The translations under genes were made by a program, and so were the position numbers. Shown piece by piece: positions 41,581-45,100 of a DNA stretch of 45,100 bases (the first letter of the stretch is position 1; every line of letters starts with the position of its first letter). The notes under the pieces were generated by a model. It was not told where the DNA came from, did not search any database, and saw only the letters and a list, made by a program, of their open reading frames with translations. This DNA comes from Thermoplasmata archaeon (GTDB taxonomy: Archaea > Thermoplasmatota > Thermoplasmata > Thermoplasmatales > Thermoplasmataceae), in contig JAKAAT010000007.1 of the NCBI GenBank assembly GCA_021802205.1, forward strand, positions 1-45,100. Direction: 5' to 3'.

Positions 41581-43083
41581 ATGTTCGGAATTAAAAAAAG
41601 CGATGAAGAATATTATGATCTCTCATTGAAAAGCTTTGAATCCGGAGAGTATGAAAAATCACTGGAATATATAAATATAGCAATTAATATGAGACCATCA
41701 AAGGGAAATTATCTATTTCACAAAATTGAAGTGCTTATTGAAATGGCTGATTATGAAGGGGCCCTGAGGGAACTTGATGTTATGGAGAGCAGATACAAGA
41801 ACAATCCAGCAATTTATTCACATAAAAGTTTCTGTTATTATTCAATAGAGGATTATGAAAACAGTATAAAATATGCTGACATGGCAATAAAGATCGGTCC
41901 AGAGGATGATACACCTTACTTTACTAAGGCCATTTCACTGAAAAAACTTCAGCGTTTTGATGAGGCAAAGACTCTTCTGGAAATATATTTAAAGACAAAT
42001 ATAACAGATTCAGATGCCCATTCAGAACTTGCCGACATTTACCTTCATGAAGACCAGAAAATGAAGTCACTGTCCGAGGCAAAGCTGGCCTTAAAATATG
42101 ATAGGGGAAATCAGGATGCTTATAATATAATATTGGCAATATACATGTCCGGAGAAGAACCAGAGAAATACATAGAAACCACTGCAGAGGCATTTGGAAA
42201 TACGGCAGAATTTGGATATTTATATGCACTGAATGATTTTCTGAAGATGGTTGGACTGAATAACTCCGGAGAGGAGATATACAGACAATTTATTAAATTC
42301 TATCCAGAAGTCAACGAATTTTATGATTTGCTAGCAGACATTCTAATTTCCCAGGGGAAAAAAGAGGAAGCCTACAGCACTTACAAAAAAATACTTGAGA
42401 ATGGCGATATTGATGCATATAAATTATGGTTTTATTTTTTATTAAAAAACAATGATTATGAACTCTTGGTAAAAGAGATAAAGAGATATGGGAAAGAAGA
42501 TGCGGAAATACTCGCCTTGTTATACTTTGGACAGAGTTTTCTCAGAGATTATGATAATGCACTTAAAACTTCAGAAAAATTATGCAATGAATATAGAAGC
42601 GAGGAGGCAAAGTTACTGTGTGCCACACAGTTAAATAATACAGGAAAACCAGATATTGCACTGACATACCTGGATTCGTGCAAATCCGTATATGATACTG
42701 AAAAAAATTATGAGTATTTTAGATCCTATCTGTACAGTAAAGACTATGAAAAATCTATGAAACATGCTAGGATTGTAGTAGATTCTGGGGAGGAGGGCGA
42801 TGTAATATCACTATTCTGCCAGCTTGTTGAAAATTCAGACAAGATCCAGATTTATAAATTTCTGGAATTTGAGCACGTTGAGGAGTTTAATGATGTATTT
42901 TCACTATTGAAATCAATAGCAAAGGGAATATATTCAAATTATGAAGAAGCTGTGAAGGACCTAAAAAACAAACAGTATTTAGACTGCGAATACCTGAATT
43001 TAGTGAAGGAAGACTTTATTGGCAGGGCAAGAGAGTTTATTGAAAAATATACGGCTTCTGAATGCGCAGGTAATAAACAATAA
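41581..43083 (+). CDS. TPR-repeat protein
   Basis: A 500-residue all-helical protein made of tetratricopeptide repeats. The first repeats are clear at residues 8-41 (LKSFESGEYEKSLEYINIAI), about 75-108 (SIEDYENSIKYADMAIKIGP) and 109-140 (AISLKKLQRFDEAKTLLEIY); later ones are more worn. No signal peptide or enzyme domain is present, so it is a cytoplasmic scaffold. Its partner is unknown. It diverges from the asparagine-synthetase-like gene and precedes the FAD synthetase by 83 bases. Confidence 0.85.
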   Translation: MFGIKKSDEEYYDLSLKSFESGEYEKSLEYINIAINMRPSKGNYLFHKIEVLIEMADYEGALRELDVMESRYKNNPAIYSHKSFCYYSIEDYENSIKYADMAIKIGPEDDTPYFTKAISLKKLQRFDEAKTLLEIYLKTNITDSDAHSELADIYLHEDQKMKSLSEAKLALKYDRGNQDAYNIILAIYMSGEEPEKYIETTAEAFGNTAEFGYLYALNDFLKMVGLNNSGEEIYRQFIKFYPEVNEFYDLLADILISQGKKEEAYSTYKKILENGDIDAYKLWFYFLLKNNDYELLVKEIKRYGKEDAEILALLYFGQSFLRDYDNALKTSEKLCNEYRSEEAKLLCATQLNNTGKPDIALTYLDSCKSVYDTEKNYEYFRSYLYSKDYEKSMKHARIVVDSGEEGDVISLFCQLVENSDKIQIYKFLEFEHVEEFNDVFSLLKSIAKGIYSNYEEAVKDLKNKQYLDCEYLNLVKEDFIGRAREFIEKYTASECAGNKQ

Positions 43084-43166
43084 CTAATTTTATAAATATA
43101 AAATCCATGCATTATGATGACATAACCATCGAATTATTTATAAAAGCCTAAGTATTTAACTTACTA

Positions 43167-43586
43167 ATGATAAAGGTGATGGCATCCGGGGTTTTTGATA
43201 TTTTGCATTTAGGTCACGTACATTATCTAAAGGAATCAAGATCCTTCGGTGACTATCTTATTGTTGTTATAGCATCTGACTATTACGCCGAAAAGCATGG
43301 GAAGGAGCTTATTTTCAATGAAAAGGAAAGAGCACAAATGGTGGCTGAGCTCAGGGTTGTTGATGAAGCTGTTATAGGCCATAGCAATGAAAACATATTC
43401 CAGACAGTTGCCGAACAGAAACCAGATATTATTACGTTGGGCTATGATCAGAGATTCGACGATTCTTATATAGAAAGTGAATGCAGAAAAATGGGCCTCA
43501 ATACAAAGGTCAGAAGAGTATCTCCCTATAACGGTGTAATAAATAGCTCATCGAAGATAAGAAAGAAAATTTTAGAAACTATGTAA
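43167..43586 (+). CDS. ribL: FAD synthetase (archaeal RibL type)
   Basis: A 139-residue cytidylyltransferase-fold enzyme that adenylates FMN to FAD. The nucleotide motif HLGH is at 14-17 within GVFDILHLGHVHYL, LIVVIASD follows, and the end has INSSSKIRKKI in place of the ISSTxxR motif. It is alone in its direction and meets prefoldin tail to tail with six bases between. The other reading of the fold, glycerol-3-phosphate cytidylyltransferase, is less likely because of the short length and closeness to RibL. The gltB FMN subunit and other flavoenzymes in the window would use its product line. Confidence 0.88.
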   Translation: MIKVMASGVFDILHLGHVHYLKESRSFGDYLIVVIASDYYAEKHGKELIFNEKERAQMVAELRVVDEAVIGHSNENIFQTVAEQKPDIITLGYDQRFDDSYIESECRKMGLNTKVRRVSPYNGVINSSSKIRKKILETM

Positions 43587-43592
43587 TAAAAA

Positions 43593-43976
43593 TTAATTTA
43601 TTCCCTGGTTATTCTGGGACCTTGTTGATTCTTCATATCTTTTCTGGATTGCCTGCTCCAGTTCCTTGTATTTATCTTCAAGTGATTTCTGCTGGTTCTC
43701 CAGTGTTTTTAATCTCATCTGGCTCAGCTCGCGCTGTTCATCCAGGTCAGATATTAATTTTTCCTTATCATCAATTTTATAAATAACAGGTCCAACATTT
43801 TTGTATACGGGAACATCTTTTTCTATGCCGTTCAATTCTTTCAATGTTTTTTCCAGTTCTTTTACCTTCATGTCCAGCTGGTATCTCTGGCTGGCTATCT
43901 GTTCTATCTGTGCCTGCATGTCCTGTGCCTGCTTTATCTGGTTCTGCAAATATGCATTTAAATTGGGTTCTACCAT
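43593..43976 (-). CDS. pfdB: Prefoldin beta subunit
   Basis: A 127-residue protein with two coiled-coil arms (residues about 1-45 and 75-120) joined by a beta-hairpin core (VYKNVGPVIYKID), the layout of the beta prefoldin (GimC). The hexameric chaperone passes nascent proteins to the thermosome. The ATG overlaps the end of the Pcc1 gene by seven bases, so the two are cotranslated, as in many archaea. Confidence 0.92.
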   Translation of the reverse strand: MVEPNLNAYLQNQIKQAQDMQAQIEQIASQRYQLDMKVKELEKTLKELNGIEKDVPVYKNVGPVIYKIDDKEKLISDLDEQRELSQMRLKTLENQQKSLEDKYKELEQAIQKRYEESTRSQNNQGIN

Positions 43977-44203
43977 ACATCTTCCTCCATTATTTTTTTT
44001 GTTACGTTCAATACCCGGGTAATTGAAGAAACACTGGCCCTTAATGATGAGGCATCGGGTGCATCTATAATTATATAGATATTTGATGCGTCTTCTTCCA
44101 GACTAACTTTAGACCTTCCGAAGGTTTCTGTAACCTCCGGTTTTATTGCCTCCAGGTACTTCAAATACTCTGATTTTTTCAGGGTAAGCTTAACCTTGAA
44201 CAT
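43970..44203 (-). CDS. pcc1: KEOPS complex subunit Pcc1
   Basis: A 77-residue protein: a strand (FKVKLTLKKS), a helix (YLKYLEAIKPEV), paired strands (SKVSLEEDASNIYIIIDA) and a C-terminal helix (DASSLRASVSSITRVLNVTK), the Pcc1 fold. It is the dimerising subunit of KEOPS, which makes t6A37 in tRNA together with Kae1, Bud32 and Cgi121, none of which are in the window. It directly precedes and overlaps prefoldin beta. Confidence 0.9.
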   Translation of the reverse strand: MFKVKLTLKKSEYLKYLEAIKPEVTETFGRSKVSLEEDASNIYIIIDAPDASSLRASVSSITRVLNVTKKIMEEDVW

Positions 44204-44233
44204 TCAAATTCATTATATGATATTATTATATAA

Positions 44234-44974
44234 CTATTTGTTAGGAAAATTAACAGGTCCGGATGGAGTTTTATTCAGTCTCCCATGATTCCATGCTATG
44301 TATCCTGTGGCAAATATGATAGTGAAAATAATAGATGAGATAATTGCAGGAAGATAGAGCGTAACCACAACATCTTCAATACACTGGAAGTAGCCGAGAA
44401 CAGTATAAAATATCAGCCCATTAATATCTAAGTTATCTTCTTTTTTTATCAAAATATAAAGTACAGAATAAATAAAAATGGATGTTATGAGCCACCCCAT
44501 AAAATTTGTCAATGGAACTCTGAAATATGCGCCTGGAACAGCCCAGCGCCAGAGATGTCTTGAGAATCTCGGATCGAAGGATATGTCCAGAGCCACAAGC
44601 AAAATAGCAGGAATCAATATACGACCTCTGGTAGCCAGTGAGGAGAAATAAAGAAGTGAGGACCAGAGAAATGGCACAGCAACAGGAACCGCAAAAATTT
44701 CAGGACCCAGAATATGAGAATAGGAATATTTTCCAAAGGGAATTCCAGTATGGACTCCAATAATTTCAATAATAAGGGATAATGAATATGACACAGAGAA
44801 AAAAATAGCAGTATATTTTACGCCCTTAAGCCTTATTGAATGAAAAAAATAAAATGGTATAAATACTATTTCCGCCGCAACTGAAAGTTCATAGTCATGG
44901 GTAAATAGATATATCACCAGCATCAAGGAGCCAAATATAATGTATCCATAGGCTACCTTCCATTCTATTTTCAT
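44234..44974 (-). CDS. CruF-like carotenoid hydratase (DUF422 family)
   Basis: A 246-residue membrane protein with seven or eight hydrophobic helices. The family pattern is visible in IIEIIGVHTGIPFGKYSYS, ALDISFDPRFSRHLWRW (in other members usually VALDLxxDP) and FRVPLTNFMGWL (the P-x-x-N-F-x-G-W motif). Relatives hydrate the ends of bisanhydrobacterioruberin to bacterioruberin or act on other carotenoids. Other carotenoid genes are outside the window. It is 30 bases upstream of Pcc1 on the same strand. Confidence 0.85.
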   Translation of the reverse strand: MKIEWKVAYGYIIFGSLMLVIYLFTHDYELSVAAEIVFIPFYFFHSIRLKGVKYTAIFFSVSYSLSLIIEIIGVHTGIPFGKYSYSHILGPEIFAVPVAVPFLWSSLLYFSSLATRGRILIPAILLVALDISFDPRFSRHLWRWAVPGAYFRVPLTNFMGWLITSIFIYSVLYILIKKEDNLDINGLIFYTVLGYFQCIEDVVVTLYLPAIISSIIFTIIFATGYIAWNHGRLNKTPSGPVNFPNK

Positions 44975-45100
44975 CGCTCATTAATTGCAATAAATTATTA
45001 TACAGTTACCGTTGGATATATGATAGTGAAAATACAAAAAATAAAAACAGCCATTGGAAATTACAGGCAAAAGACTATTTTTAATATTGCTATTTAAATA

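Noticed and set aside
45022-45096. Short frame MIVKIQKIKTAIGN at the right edge
   Set aside because: Only 25 codons in AT-rich DNA after the CruF start region, no support.

Overview
The window looks like the chromosome of an acidophilic archaeon of the Thermoplasmatales (Ferroplasma/Acidiplasma-like). This is an inference from strong AT richness, promoters with a TATA box just upstream of the start and few Shine-Dalgarno sites, and a set of typical archaeal genes: aCPSF2-type beta-CASP nuclease, Pcc1 of KEOPS, prefoldin beta, RibL-type FAD synthetase, QueC for archaeosine, a CYP119-like P450, a CruF-like carotenoid enzyme and a split archaeal glutamate synthase. No search was run; family calls come from motifs read in the translated sequence.

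Region 1 (about 110-12594) is an integrated genetic element in the 3' end of a tRNA-Val gene. An 18-bp copy of the tRNA 3' end lies at the far side next to a complete tyrosine integrase. Joining the two ends in silico makes a core flanked by a perfect 11-bp inverted repeat, a plausible attP. The element carries a compact operon (two tiny proteins, an LSm/Hfq-like protein and a 640-aa P-loop ATPase), a divergent winged-helix gene, a 1.3-kb gene-free region with two families of short repeats (TGTCCCAAC and TTGTTAC) that looks like an origin or control region, and a ribbon-helix-helix/coiled-coil protein preceded by its own phased ATATGAT array, which resembles a one-protein partition cassette. 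It also carries a HEPN-like protein broken by a frameshift in a 10-base homopolymer. Its cargo is sulfur-flavoured and less AT-rich by eye: a DsrE-like protein, and an operon of a decayed persulfide-dioxygenase-like metallo-beta-lactamase, a TrmB-family regulator and an MFS transporter.

Region 2 (12595-16100) is a scarred stretch. A TnpB-only IS605-type element (12835-14220) sits inside a small gene whose frame is restored when the element is removed, upstream of a retropepsin-like protein, a frameshifted membrane protein and two small membrane proteins.

Region 3 (16147-37779) is metabolic and transport chromosome: a formate-dehydrogenase-like molybdopterin oxidoreductase, a two-gene glutamate synthase whose FMN subunit carries a degenerate second copy of its own domain, a P450, a GtrA protein plus GT-C-like membrane protein, the cluster hydroxyacid dehydrogenase-QueC-HemB, a DedA protein, a phosphatase and five MFS transporters (one frameshifted).

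Region 4 (37793-44974) is conserved housekeeping: tRNA-Arg, a J-domain protein, aCPSF2, MTA phosphorylase, an asparagine-synthetase-like PP-loop enzyme, a TPR protein, RibL, prefoldin beta, Pcc1 and CruF.
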